The notes under the pieces were generated by a model. The model was not told where the DNA came from, ran no database searches, and was given only the letters and a program-made list of their open reading frames with translations. From NCBI RefSeq assembly GCF_018403325.1, contig NZ_BOSL01000017.1, positions 46,695 through 110,694 of the forward strand: a DNA stretch of 64,000 bases, read 5' to 3'. Of the stretch, positions 43,086 to 52,175 are shown in pieces. The stretch comes from Paenibacillus vini (GTDB lineage: Bacteria > Bacillota > Bacilli > Paenibacillales > Paenibacillaceae). Both the position numbers and the translations under genes were made by a program. Within the stretch, counting starts at the first letter, position 1. Each line of letters starts with the position of its first letter.

Positions 43086-44204
43086 TTGGATCATGTGATG
43101 ACAAAGCGCCTGCTGCGCGGCAGTTGGGTTTGTATCGTGCTGATCGCGCTGACCGCTCTATTCTATTGGCTGTTGCCGTTAATTTATCCGTTCCTGATCG
43201 CCTGGCTGATCGCCTACGCCATGAATCCGCTCGTCCGCTGGCTCCAGTCCGCGGCAAAGCTGCCTCGATGGCTGGCTGTTACCGCCTCGCTGCTTCTATA
43301 TTTCGGCAGTGCCGGCATCGTTCTCTCCGCGGCCGTTACCCGGCTTGTAAAAGAACTGATTACCTTGGCCGAGTCGCTGGACCTCCACATAGAGGAATGG
43401 AGAGGCTGGTTCGTCGAATGGAGCCAGAGCGAGGGAATTCAAAATATTATTAATGAGATCAACAGTTTTATCGCAAGCAATCCCGGCTATGAAAATACGA
43501 TCAACAAAAATATCGACAACACTACATCAACGATAAGCTCCGCTATTTCACGCCTCCTCAGCGGGTTTCTGAGCGGGATCGTGAACCTGCTCACCTCGCT
43601 ACCGAATTTGGGTGTCATTCTGATCGTCATCCTGCTGGCGACTTTTTTTATCAGTAAAAATTGGGATAGAAACATGACTTTTCTTGTCGGCCTAGTTCCT
43701 TCCCCGTTCCGAAAAACCGGAAGCGAGGTATGGAAAGACCTGCAAAAAGCGCTCTTCGGGTATCTTCGCGCCCAATTTATCATGATATCGATTACCGCAG
43801 TTATCGTTCTGATCGGACTGCTTATTCTGCGTGTGGATTCGGCTTTCACCTACGCGATCCTGATCGGCTTTGTGGACCTGCTTCCTTATCTTGGCGTCGG
43901 AACGGTGATGGTTCCCTGGCTGGTGTATGCCTATATGTCGGGCGACACGGGCTTCGGCATCGGATTGTCCATTCTGTATGGCATCATCCTGGTGGCAAGG
44001 CAATTGATCGAGCCTAAAGTACTGGCCAGCAGCGTCGGGCTCGATCCTTTGCCCACCCTGATTTCCATGTTCGTCGGCCTGAAGCTGTTCGGAGTGCTCG
44101 GACTGATTATCGGCCCGGTTTCTTTCGTTGTTTTTGGGGCAATCGTTCGTGCGGGCGTACTTCGCGACCTGCGCAACTACATCGTAAACGGAAGGCTGCG
44201 TTAA
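43086..44204 (+). CDS. ytvI: AI-2E family transporter-like membrane protein YtvI
   Basis: About 372 residues, with hydrophobic helices near 12-50, 60-85, 150-180, 205-275 and 300-355. The layout is that of the AI-2E/UPF0118 permeases, and of the sporulation protein YtvI found next to citZ in bacilli. The TTG at 43086 is chosen because GAGGG lies six to seven bases upstream; a GTG at 43095 and an ATG at 43098 are alternatives, and the ORF is open to 43014. The last helices contain GFVDLLPYLGVGTVMVP, typical of the family. Divergent from citZ, convergent with argS. Confidence 0.85.
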   Translation: MDHVMTKRLLRGSWVCIVLIALTALFYWLLPLIYPFLIAWLIAYAMNPLVRWLQSAAKLPRWLAVTASLLLYFGSAGIVLSAAVTRLVKELITLAESLDLHIEEWRGWFVEWSQSEGIQNIINEINSFIASNPGYENTINKNIDNTTSTISSAISRLLSGFLSGIVNLLTSLPNLGVILIVILLATFFISKNWDRNMTFLVGLVPSPFRKTGSEVWKDLQKALFGYLRAQFIMISITAVIVLIGLLILRVDSAFTYAILIGFVDLLPYLGVGTVMVPWLVYAYMSGDTGFGIGLSILYGIILVARQLIEPKVLASSVGLDPLPTLISMFVGLKLFGVLGLIIGPVSFVVFGAIVRAGVLRDLRNYIVNGRLR

Positions 44205-44219
44205 TCGTGTACGATAGAC

Positions 44220-45962
44220 CTACATCTCTTCGGGAGCCTGCAGCCCGATCAGCTTGAGTCCGTTTCGAAGCGTAATTCGCACCCCTTCCACCAAAGCAAG
44301 CCTTGCCGTGCGTAAATCGGAGTCTTCGACTAATATCGGACAATCATGATAAAACCGGTTAAAAGCCTGGGCCGTATCCACGAGATAACGGGTGACCATG
44401 GACGGTTCCATTTTGGTTGCGGCTTGCTCGACTCTCTCGGTAAAAAGAGACAGTTGCTTGACAAGAGCAAACTCGGCTTCCCCGGTGACAAGCGAAGAAT
44501 TAAAGTCTAAGAATTGGCCCGGCGCCGCAGCCGTCTTCCGCCCCGCTTCCCCCACCGCTTTCCGCAGCACACTGCAGGCTCTCGCATAGGTATACTGAAC
44601 ATAAGGCCCGGTCTCTCCTTCAAAGCTGAGCGCATCCTCCCAGGAGAACACGATATCCTTGATCCGGTTCGCGCTCAAATCATTGAAAATGACCGCGCCG
44701 ACGCCGACCTGTCTTGCCACTTCTTCCTTGCTCTTCAGCCCGGGGTTCTTCTGTTCAATAATATCCCTGATCTTCGAAACAGCCTGGTGCAAAAGATTCT
44801 CCAGCTTGACGACATTTCCCTTTCTCGTCGAAAGGCTTGCCCCTTCCAGGCTTACACGTCCGAATGGAACGTGGACCAAGTCCTCCGCCCACTCGTAGCC
44901 CATCAATTCCACAACTTTAAACCACTGGCGGAAATGCAGACTCTGCGAGTAGTCCGTAACATAAACAGCCTTATGAAATTGATAGGCACTCTTCCTGTAC
45001 AAAGCCGCCGCCACATCGCGTGTATGGTAAAGCGAGCTGCCATCCTGTTTCAGCATCAGCGCGGGGGCCATATCATAATCCTCCAGCCTGACCAGCCAGG
45101 CTCCTCCATCTTCTTCAAGCAGCTCCTTTTGCTTCAGTTCGCGGATGACGGGCTCCAGTTTGTCATTATAAAAGCTCTCTCCGGTGACGTGATCAAACCG
45201 AATGCCGAGCAGATCGTAAATTTTTTCGAATTCGGCCAGGCTAAGTTCCACGAATTCACGCCAAATCTTTAACGCCTCCGGATTGCCCTGCTCTATTTTC
45301 GTGAACCACGATCTTGCTTCGTCATCCAGTCCGGGATTCTTATCGGCCTCCTCATGAAAACGAACATACAGACTCAGAAGTTCATCGATGGCCCCCTCCT
45401 CCAGCCTTTTCGGATCTCCCCACATCCGATAAGCCGTAATGAGCTTGCCGAACTGGGTACCCCAGTCGCCGAGATGATTGACCCCGATGCAGGTATATCC
45501 CAGAAACGAAAATATTTGATAGAGCGCGTTCCCGATCACCGTGGACCGAAGATGTCCGACATGAAATGGTTTTGCGATATTGGGAGAAGAAAAATCGATA
45601 ACAATCGTTTTTCCCTTTCCGATGTTTTGCGAGCCATAACGATCCCCGGAGGACAAAATTCCGCTAATAACTTGGTCTCCAATAACTGCCGGATCCAAAT
45701 AAAAGTTCAAGTACCCCGACACCGAGGAGGTCCGGGCTATTTCACCGGGCTTCTCATCCCTTCCCTGAATACCGGCCTCCAGTTCATCCGCAATGGCCGC
45801 TGGGGACTTGCGGAGACGTTTGCTCAATTTGAAGCAAGGCAGCGAAATGTCGCCCATCGTGTTATCCGGCGGGTACTCCAGCAACGCGAGCACCTCTTCC
45901 TCAGAAATTCCGTCCAGCAAAGGGGACAATTTTGCGGCAATCGTCTTTTTGAACAACTCCAT
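44220..45962 (-). CDS. argS: Arginyl-tRNA synthetase
   Basis: A 580-residue class I synthetase. The N-terminal tRNA-D-loop domain (about 1-100) precedes the catalytic core with SPNIAKPFHVGHLRSTVIG (HIGH motif) and STRKGN (the KMSKS equivalent), and the anticodon-binding helical domain follows (about 460-580). It attaches arginine to tRNA-Arg. Its placement between ytvI and fxsA is not that of B. subtilis argS. A T-box leader controls it, which is consistent with a stress-inducible or second copy. I cannot tell whether another argS exists. Confidence 0.96.
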   Translation of the reverse strand: MELFKKTIAAKLSPLLDGISEEEVLALLEYPPDNTMGDISLPCFKLSKRLRKSPAAIADELEAGIQGRDEKPGEIARTSSVSGYLNFYLDPAVIGDQVISGILSSGDRYGSQNIGKGKTIVIDFSSPNIAKPFHVGHLRSTVIGNALYQIFSFLGYTCIGVNHLGDWGTQFGKLITAYRMWGDPKRLEEGAIDELLSLYVRFHEEADKNPGLDDEARSWFTKIEQGNPEALKIWREFVELSLAEFEKIYDLLGIRFDHVTGESFYNDKLEPVIRELKQKELLEEDGGAWLVRLEDYDMAPALMLKQDGSSLYHTRDVAAALYRKSAYQFHKAVYVTDYSQSLHFRQWFKVVELMGYEWAEDLVHVPFGRVSLEGASLSTRKGNVVKLENLLHQAVSKIRDIIEQKNPGLKSKEEVARQVGVGAVIFNDLSANRIKDIVFSWEDALSFEGETGPYVQYTYARACSVLRKAVGEAGRKTAAAPGQFLDFNSSLVTGEAEFALVKQLSLFTERVEQAATKMEPSMVTRYLVDTAQAFNRFYHDCPILVEDSDLRTARLALVEGVRITLRNGLKLIGLQAPEEM

Positions 45963-45989
45963 TACAGCGACGCTCCTTCCAATTGTTAA

Positions 45990-46265
45990 AATACAAAAAG
46001 CCCCCGTCTCAAATAAGAGACGAGAGCTTGAAATTCCCGCGGTACCACTCTAAGTGCTGAAACTTGCATCAGCCACTCTGTAGGATAACGGCCAACCACC
46101 GGATTTGCCTACGTTAAGCCGCCCAATACCGGCTTCAATTCGGCAAACCATCTCCCGGGTCCGATTCCTTCGCGGCCTCCATACCGGCTTCCACCCTTCC
46201 GGCTCGCTGTCATGGATTCACGCAACATACTATCCCGTTCACAGATATTAAGAAAATAATTGGAA
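45990..46265 (-). ncRNA. T-box leader of argS
   Basis: On the minus strand, the T-box core TGGTACCGCGG lies at about 46038-46048. It is followed by a terminator hairpin (46029-45998, AAGCTCTCGTCTC pairing with GAGACGGGGGCTT, then TTTGTATTTT). Upstream is a stem I region with AGCGAGCCGGAAGGGTGGAAGCC-type elements (only parts match). The leader should read uncharged tRNA-Arg and switch off termination; a CGG triplet in GAATCGGACC is a possible specifier. It lies directly before argS. Confidence 0.9.
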
Positions 46266-46268
46266 CTT

Positions 46269-46297
46269 AATATATAGCAAAATCAAAGAAAAGTCAA
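46269..46297 (-). promoter_or_regulatory. Promoter of the argS T-box leader
   Basis: -35 TTGACT (46297-46292), a 17-bp spacer and -10 TATATT (46274-46269). It overlaps the fxsA stop codon. Confidence 0.8.
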
Positions 46298-46686
46298 CGC
46301 CGGAAAAAAGTGATCGAGCCGTCCTTGATTTTTTTGCCGATCCACTTCATTAGCAATAGCCGATATAGCGGCCGAGTCAACGGAAAGACCATTGTAAATC
46401 CGATGATATCGGTCACGAAACCCGGAATCAGCAGCAAAATTCCTCCGCCGAATACGCACATTCCCTCAATCATAGTCTTGCCCGGAATCTGCCTGCCGTT
46501 CATCTGCGCCTTCGCATCCGCAAGCACTTTTCGCCCTTCAAACTGCATCATTAAGCCGCCGATAACCGATGTGGCCAATGTCAAGAAGATCGTTTTGCCT
46601 ACGCCCAGTCTTTCCGCAACTTCCACATAACCCCAAAATTCAACGATCGGGACCACAACAATCAAAACGGCTATCCATTTACGCAT
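46294..46686 (-). CDS. fxsA: FxsA-family membrane protein
   Basis: A 130-residue integral membrane protein. Hydrophobic segments near 4-20, 29-48 and 75-105 and the FxsA pattern (PIVEFWGYVEVAERLG, IPGFVTDIIG) are visible. The family is named for suppression of phage T7 exclusion by plasmid F in E. coli; its bacillus role is unknown. It follows the thioesterase gene with an 87-bp gap, and its end overlaps the argS promoter. Confidence 0.9.
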   Translation of the reverse strand: MRKWIAVLIVVVPIVEFWGYVEVAERLGVGKTIFLTLATSVIGGLMMQFEGRKVLADAKAQMNGRQIPGKTMIEGMCVFGGGILLLIPGFVTDIIGFTMVFPLTRPLYRLLLMKWIGKKIKDGSITFFRR

Positions 46687-46773
46687 ATAATAACTCCTTT
46701 TTCTTGCAGCATATCTACTTTATGATGCCGACAATCGATTCTAAGAGTATTGTACCGTTTTGGTTTAGCAGAA

Positions 46774-47196
46774 TCAAAATTTACTCGCTTCCTCAAAAGC
46801 CGCATACCAATCAGGGAAAACCTTTTTAAACTGGACCGGTTTAAAATCCTCTCGCCGGACCACATAGTGAGTGGAGACGCCTTCTACGCATAACTCCCCT
46901 TCCCCGTTCCAGACTTCATAACCGTATTCGGTCTTTACCCCGCCGTTATTTCTGATCCATGTCTTTAACAGGACTTCGTCTCCGTAACGGATGCCTTTCT
47001 TGTACTCGATCCGCATTTCCTGCACGGGTGAAATATAGCCAGCCTGTTCCATATGGATATAATTGAAGCCCAAATCCTCGATCAGCTTGGTTCGGCCGGC
47101 TTCAAACCATCCCAGATAATGAGCATGATAAATAATCCCCATCATATCGAATTCAAAATATTTAGGCTTGATTTCCAATTCACTGATATACATCAT
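46774..47196 (-). CDS. Acyl-CoA thioesterase, YbgC/FcbJ family
   Basis: A 140-residue hot-dog fold thioesterase. The signature DMMGIIYHAHYLGWFEAGRTKLI holds the catalytic-type residues of the 4-hydroxybenzoyl-CoA thioesterase group (Asp replaced or displaced: the usual DxxGxVYHANY is read as DMMGIIYHAHY). It hydrolyses acyl-CoA, substrate unknown. Located downstream of pyk on the same strand. Confidence 0.88.
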   Translation of the reverse strand: MMYISELEIKPKYFEFDMMGIIYHAHYLGWFEAGRTKLIEDLGFNYIHMEQAGYISPVQEMRIEYKKGIRYGDEVLLKTWIRNNGGVKTEYGYEVWNGEGELCVEGVSTHYVVRREDFKPVQFKKVFPDWYAAFEEASKF

Positions 47197-47265
47197 GATT
47201 ACGCCCCTTTTGCCGAGAATATCCGCTTTTCAGCGCATTATGAATCCATAGTTCTTAATATATCA

Positions 47266-47307
47266 AAAAAGCAATGGAATGACCGTTTCCGGACGTCCCA
47301 TTGCTTT
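47266..47307 (-). terminator. Terminator after pyk
   Basis: A stem AAAGCAATGG / CCATTGCTTT around 47269-47277 and 47298-47306, with TTTTTTGAT after it on the minus strand. It lies 18 bp past the pyk stop. Confidence 0.85.
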
Positions 47308-47324
47308 CAAGTATATGGTTGCTA

Positions 47325-48746
47325 TTATTTACGGACTTGGCCGATTTTAACCAAGTTCGTCGAGCCGGAACGGCCCAGCGGAATACCCGCTGTAATAACA
47401 ACGAGGTCGCCTTCTTTAACGAGGCCGGAGTCCAGTCCGCCCTTCATGGCGTTATCAAACATCTCATCGGTGGAAGTAGCTACTTGACCCTTCACCGGTG
47501 TCACACCCCAATTAAGGGCAAGACGGCGGCAAGTTTGGTCAACGGTAGTTACGGCGATGATTGGGGCTTTTGGACGGTATTTCGATACCATACGAGCCGT
47601 ATAGCCGGTTTCGGTCGAAGTGATGATCGCTTTGGCATTCAACTCCAGAGCGGAGTTAGCAACCGCTTGGCTGATCGCTTCGGTAACCGTTGTTTGTTGT
47701 GCATTGCTTTGTTTAATGAAAATTTCACGATATTCCAAAGCGGATTCCGCTTTTTCTGCGATGCGGGACATCGTCAGAACGGATTCTACAGGATATTTCC
47801 CTGCAGCTGTTTCTCCGGACAGCATGATAGCATCTGTACCGTCGAAGATCGCGTTCGCTACGTCACTCGCCTCAGCGCGTGTAGGTCTTGGGTTGCGCTG
47901 CATGGAATCCAGCATTTGAGTAGCTGTGATTACAGGCTTGCCAGCGCGGTTACATTTTTCGATCATGCGTTTTTGCGCGAGAGGCACGTCTTCAGCTGGA
48001 ATTTCCACGCCAAGGTCACCGCGCGCTACCATCAGACCGTCGGACACTTCCAAAATTTCATCCAGGTTATCGACACCTTGCTGGTTCTCGATTTTGGAGA
48101 TGATTTGGATATGAGTTGCATTATGACTTTCCAGCAGCTCGCGAATTTCGAGCACGTCGCTGGCTTTACGAACGAAGGAAGCCGCAATGAAATCGACGCC
48201 TTGTTCGATCCCGAATTTGATATCGTTAGCATCTTTCTCTGTGATGCCTGGCAGGGAAATGTTTACGCCGGGTACGTTTACGCCCTTCTTGCTCTTGATC
48301 GTACCGCCGTTGACGATGCGGCACTTGATTTCCGTTCCTTGAATATCCACTACAGTCAAACCGATCAAACCGTCGTCGATCAGAATGGTCGAACCCACTT
48401 CCACGTCTCCAGGCAATTCTTTGTATGTGATGGAGAGGCGGTCTTTGTCGCCGAGAATTTCTTCTGTAGTCAGCGTGATGAACTCATCTTGCTCAAGCTC
48501 AATCGGTTCTTCCTTCAATTTGCCGGTGCGGATTTCAGGACCTTTTGTGTCCAGCAGTATGGCGATTGATTTCCCCAGCTCTTCGCTCGCTTGGCGGATC
48601 GTTTTGATCCGGTTGCCATGCTCCTCAAAATCTCCATGGGAGAAGTTCAGGCGAGCGACATTCATCCCGGCCATGATCAGTTTCTTGGTGTTGTCTAACG
48701 ATTCGCTTGAAGGACCGATAGTACAGACGATTTTTGTTTTGCGCAT
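47325..48746 (-). CDS. pyk: Pyruvate kinase
   Basis: A 473-residue enzyme that makes pyruvate and ATP from phosphoenolpyruvate and ADP. Start [12 protein letters not shown], the ARLNFSHG stretch and the active-site [13 protein letters not shown] and [10 protein letters not shown] signatures are seen. It lacks the about 110-residue C-terminal PEP-utilising extension found in B. subtilis and Geobacillus pyruvate kinases, and ends in [11 protein letters not shown]. The phosphofructokinase gene (pfkA), which usually lies just upstream between accA and pyk in bacilli, is missing. CGGAGGAAA precedes the ATG. Confidence 0.97.
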   Translation of the reverse strand: MRKTKIVCTIGPSSESLDNTKKLIMAGMNVARLNFSHGDFEEHGNRIKTIRQASEELGKSIAILLDTKGPEIRTGKLKEEPIELEQDEFITLTTEEILGDKDRLSITYKELPGDVEVGSTILIDDGLIGLTVVDIQGTEIKCRIVNGGTIKSKKGVNVPGVNISLPGITEKDANDIKFGIEQGVDFIAASFVRKASDVLEIRELLESHNATHIQIISKIENQQGVDNLDEILEVSDGLMVARGDLGVEIPAEDVPLAQKRMIEKCNRAGKPVITATQMLDSMQRNPRPTRAEASDVANAIFDGTDAIMLSGETAAGKYPVESVLTMSRIAEKAESALEYREIFIKQSNAQQTTVTEAISQAVANSALELNAKAIITSTETGYTARMVSKYRPKAPIIAVTTVDQTCRRLALNWGVTPVKGQVATSTDEMFDNAMKGGLDSGLVKEGDLVVITAGIPLGRSGSTNLVKIGQVRK

Positions 48747-48856
48747 TTTGGGTTTCCTCCGTTTATTAAGTTCTCTCTATACATCTTTTCCAACAACTAA
48801 ATTTACTACAAAATACCCGTTTTGTATAGGAAGTTTCTCATATTGTAACAGTCTAC

Positions 48857-49879
48857 CTAGTCATTACCCACTAGGGACGAATCTATAATGGATTCTTCCA
48901 CCTGTACGGGATTCTCTTTTGGCGTTCCTTCGGCGAACTCACCGATTTTGCGGAATTTGCGGTAACGGTCTTCTACCAGCTCGTCCGGGTTCATTACGGT
49001 AAGCTCTTCCAAATGTCGGATTAGCCCGTCCTTGATCGCCGATGCCGTAGTCTCATAATCCCGGTGAGCGCCGCCTTTCGGCTCCGGTACGATCTCCTCG
49101 ATCACTTCCATTTCCAGAAGATCCTGAGCGGTAATTCTCATTGCCTCAGCCGCTTGGTCCGCTTTGGAAGCATCCTTCCAAAGAATCGAAGCCGCTCCGT
49201 TCGGAGAAATCGCCGAGTAAATCGCGTTTTCCAGCATTAGGACCCGGTTGCCGACGCCAAGCGCGAGTGCCCCGCCGCTGCCGCCTTCCCCGATAACCAC
49301 ACAGATGACGGGCACGCGCAGTCTGGCCATTTCCAGCAAGTTGCGCGCAATCGCTTCCGACTGCCCTCTCTCCTCCGCCGTGATGCCCGGGTAGGCTCCC
49401 TTCGTATCAATGAAGGTAATGATCGGACGGCCGAATTTATCCGCCTGATGCATCAGACGCAACGCTTTACGGAAGCCTTCCGGATGCGCGCTGCCGAAGA
49501 AGCGGGCAATATTGTCCTTCGTATCCTTGCCCCGCTGCTGACCTAGCACCGTCACCGGCACACCGCTCAGCTTGGCCAATCCGCCGACAACGGCAAGATC
49601 GTCTCCGAAGAGCCGGTCGCCGTGCAGCTCGATGAAATCTTCGAAAATAAGAGAGATCAGATCGAGCGAAGTCGGACGTTGATGATGCCGGGCCAAATGC
49701 ATTTTTTGCGAGGGCGAGATATTGCTGTAAATTTCCTGCTCCAGCTGCTTATATCGCTCTTCCAACCGGGCGATTTCCTCGCTGAAATCGATCCCTTTTT
49801 CATTGCCGAACTGCTCCAGTTCCTGTATCTTCTCGCGGAGTTTCACGAGAGGCGATTCAAAAGGCAATTCACCCGCCAT
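48857..49879 (-). CDS. accA: Acetyl-CoA carboxylase carboxyltransferase, alpha subunit
   Basis: 340 residues. It forms with AccD the carboxyltransferase that moves CO2 from biotin to acetyl-CoA, giving malonyl-CoA for fatty acid synthesis. The N-terminal helical part (about 1-60) is followed by the crotonase-like core with [24 protein letters not shown] and [18 protein letters not shown]. It overlaps accD by 11 bp, indicating coupled translation and equal amounts of both subunits. A family-typical length with a somewhat extended acidic C-terminus. Confidence 0.97.
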   Translation of the reverse strand: MAGELPFESPLVKLREKIQELEQFGNEKGIDFSEEIARLEERYKQLEQEIYSNISPSQKMHLARHHQRPTSLDLISLIFEDFIELHGDRLFGDDLAVVGGLAKLSGVPVTVLGQQRGKDTKDNIARFFGSAHPEGFRKALRLMHQADKFGRPIITFIDTKGAYPGITAEERGQSEAIARNLLEMARLRVPVICVVIGEGGSGGALALGVGNRVLMLENAIYSAISPNGAASILWKDASKADQAAEAMRITAQDLLEMEVIEEIVPEPKGGAHRDYETTASAIKDGLIRHLEELTVMNPDELVEDRYRKFRKIGEFAEGTPKENPVQVEESIIDSSLVGND

Positions 49880-50774
49880 TGGCTGCTCCTCCCTTCACTC
49901 CGTGCAAATCTAGCAATTGTGACAGCGTGGCTCTCAGTTCTTTGCGGTGGACAACCATATCCAGTTGACCATGCTGCAAATTGAATTCGGCCGTCTGGAA
50001 ATCATCGGGCAGCTTCTGGCGAATCGTCTGTTCGATAACGATCCGGCCGGCAAACCCGAAGACCGCTCCCGGCTCGGCGATAATTACGTCGCCAAGCATA
50101 GCAAAACTGGCCGAGACGCCCCCTGTAGTCGGGTCCGTAATGACCGAGATATAAAGGCCGCCCTGCTCGTCCAAGCGGGCCAGGGCCGCGCTCGTCTTAG
50201 CCATTTGCATCAGACTTAATATACTCTCTTGCATCCGCGCTCCGCCCGAAGTAGAGAATATAATCATCGGGAGACGCTTCTCCGTGGCCGCTTCGATCGC
50301 ACGGGTAATTTTCTCTCCGACGACGGAACCCATGCTGCCGGTGAAAAAGTCAAAGCTCATCACGGCCACGACGGCCGGAAAGCCGCCGATCGTCCCCTCT
50401 CCGGTGACCACCGCTTCGCGCAGTCCGGATTTGAGTTTTTGCTGCTCCAGCTTGCTGGCATACCCCGGAAAGTTCAAGGGGTCGACGGAAACCAAGTCCT
50501 CGTCGTATTCCAAAAAGCTTCCTTCATCCATAGTCATGCGAATCCGTTCCAAAGCATTCAGCCGCATATGATGTCCGCAAGAAGGACACACTTTAAGATT
50601 CTTTTCCAATTCTTTGCTGTATTGTATGGTGCCGCAGCGGCTGCACTTATTCATCAGACCTTCCGGAATTTCACGCTTCGGCCGGTCCCCCGGCTGCGAA
50701 CTGAGATCGTTCCCCAAACGTTCTGAAGGAATGGTCGCGTATTTTCTTTTTTTCTGAAACAAGTCTTTAAACAC
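49869..50774 (-). CDS. accD: Acetyl-CoA carboxylase carboxyltransferase, beta subunit
   Basis: 301 residues. The N-terminal zinc ribbon is visible (C44, C47, C63, C66 in KCSRCG and CPSCGH), followed by the crotonase-like core with [33 protein letters not shown] and [19 protein letters not shown]. It precedes accA with overlapping reading frames on the minus strand. A hairpin (about 50824-50863, CAAGGAAATA with its complement) lies upstream. No clear FapR site was seen. Confidence 0.97.
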   Translation of the reverse strand: MFKDLFQKKRKYATIPSERLGNDLSSQPGDRPKREIPEGLMNKCSRCGTIQYSKELEKNLKVCPSCGHHMRLNALERIRMTMDEGSFLEYDEDLVSVDPLNFPGYASKLEQQKLKSGLREAVVTGEGTIGGFPAVVAVMSFDFFTGSMGSVVGEKITRAIEAATEKRLPMIIFSTSGGARMQESILSLMQMAKTSAALARLDEQGGLYISVITDPTTGGVSASFAMLGDVIIAEPGAVFGFAGRIVIEQTIRQKLPDDFQTAEFNLQHGQLDMVVHRKELRATLSQLLDLHGVKGGAANGG

Positions 50775-50863
50775 TACTACACCTCTTCAGCCGTTAATTT
50801 ATTGGCCGCATCACAGCAAGACAAGGAAATATAGCTTCGATAAGCCGGCCTATTTCCTTGCCT

Positions 50864-51052
50864 CTAAGGATGCAATATCGAATTAAGAACTTCCTGAACC
50901 TCTTCCAGTTCACCAGACGGAACTAAAATTTCAAACTGTTGTTTGGATAAATTAACAGGACGTGTTTGGACAAGAAAGCCTTCTTCGGTGAGTTTCGTCT
51001 TGATCATATCCGCAACTTTTGCGGTAGGCGCAATGTACATTACAGTCCACAT
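50864..51052 (-). CDS. Small DUF2007-like protein
   Basis: 62 residues starting at MWTVMYIAPTAKVADMIKT (ATG at 51052, with AAAAGGA just before it; a TTG at 51073 is an alternative). The fold looks like the DUF2007 putative signal-transducing (ACT-like) modules: a beta strand, helix ADMIKTKLTEEGF, strand LVQTRPV, then FEILVPSGELEEVQEVLNSI. It is next to accD in a region conserved in Paenibacillus-type genomes. No function is known. Confidence 0.65.
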   Translation of the reverse strand: MWTVMYIAPTAKVADMIKTKLTEEGFLVQTRPVNLSKQQFEILVPSGELEEVQEVLNSILHP

Positions 51053-51230
51053 GTCCTTTTCTAAGCCCCCCAACTCCTGACCTTATCTTTGAGCCTATAT
51101 AATAGAGCTATGATAACATAATTTTCAAAAATACCGCAACAAAGGAGAAAGTGTCAGGGAGGCCTTGACCGCGGCAGTTCCGCTAGAAAATGGAATTCCT
51201 GTATTCAGACGCTTTCCGGCATAGGCCGCA

Positions 51231-51719
51231 TCAATCGGAAGGGTAAGTAGCTGCGTTGCTGTCCCTGTGGGCAATTCTTGCCGAAGCGGCAGCAGCGAGA
51301 CCGGCTACCAAATCATCGAGAAAAACATGGATACTATCCCCTTTGTTATTAAGCATCCCGATAATTTCCGGCTTTTCCTTGTCCAAATAACCAAAGCTGG
51401 TAAGTCCGATCATTCCGAATACGCTCGTTATGCCCAGGGCCATCGTTTCGTCCACTCCATATAACGGCTCATCCGCCTCAAGAATCGATTGAAGCGGCTC
51501 GGGCAGCAGCTTTTTCTCCGCTAACTCATCCAATGCGATACCCGTAAATAAGGTGTACTGTACCTCGCGCTTACGCAGCACGGCTTTAACACTGTCCATG
51601 CACTGCTCCATCTCCAGACCATCATGATAGGGGATTTGCAGAGCATACACGATTTCGGCGATTTCCTCCAGCCGGACTCCCCGTCTTTGCAGCTGCTCCA
51701 CCGCGATTTCATATGACAT
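51231..51719 (-). CDS. YutG/PgpA-like phosphatidylglycerophosphatase family protein
   Basis: About 162 residues from the ATG at 51719 (GGAGGG seven bases upstream). The sequence follows the PgpA/YutG family: ALGITSVFGMIGLTSFGYLDKEKP and the acidic HVFLDDLVAGLAAAA stretch with Asp pairs proposed to bind Mg. In PgpA the enzyme removes phosphate from phosphatidylglycerophosphate. No membrane helix is obvious in the N-terminal part; membrane association is likely through the C-terminal helices. Its exact substrate is not proven for this subgroup. Confidence 0.8.
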   Translation of the reverse strand: MSYEIAVEQLQRRGVRLEEIAEIVYALQIPYHDGLEMEQCMDSVKAVLRKREVQYTLFTGIALDELAEKKLLPEPLQSILEADEPLYGVDETMALGITSVFGMIGLTSFGYLDKEKPEIIGMLNNKGDSIHVFLDDLVAGLAAAASARIAHRDSNAATYPSD

Positions 51720-51911
51720 GAGCATCCCTCCCGGATAGCGATAAACACTCCCCGGCACTTCGGTCGCAGCAGCGTGTAAGCATCTGTCCGAGCCGCATTT
51801 CTCCGAACTTAGTTACTGGGGTTTTATGTCCATCGTGTTCCTAAGTGTATGCAAAGGGATGGTAAAATGTTCATTAAAAACCAGTGATCGAAATCAAGGG
51901 TTGTCTTTGAT

Positions 51912-52103
51912 AGGTGGACAAACTATGAAAATGTCTTTCAAATAGTGGACAAAACTCCATAGATGAAAGAATCTCTGCTTCGTCTCAAAATTCTACATAT
52001 AGTAACTGTGAGTCTTATCACTAACTAGATAGTGATTTACTCCAAAGATCGTCAGGATGACCCTTATGTCCACTTTTAGGTGGACATTTTAACTATTTGT
52101 CCG
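51912..52103. repeat. Cluster of GTGGACA-type short repeats between the YutG-like gene and dnaE
   Basis: Five related 13-18-bp motifs, in both orientations: AGGTGGACAAACT (51912), TAGTGGACAAAACT (51943), its relative in reverse near 52062-52077, AGGTGGACATTTTAACT (52078) and reverse GGACAAATAGT (52091-52102). A perfect hairpin (ATCACTA / TAGTGAT, about 52018-52038) lies among them. The 51,720-52,175 stretch has no gene. The pattern resembles a transposon end left after loss of the element. Confidence 0.5.
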
Positions 52104-52175
52104 TATGGAGAGGATTCCTTCTAATTAAAAGCTTCAATCTTTCTTGCCGGATTTAAGGATCCCGGCCGCCGCCGC

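Noticed and set aside
42751-43257. A 168-codon open frame on the minus strand between citZ and ytvI
   Set aside because: It overlaps the start of ytvI and the citZ promoter region, with no start signal and no match to any family I know.
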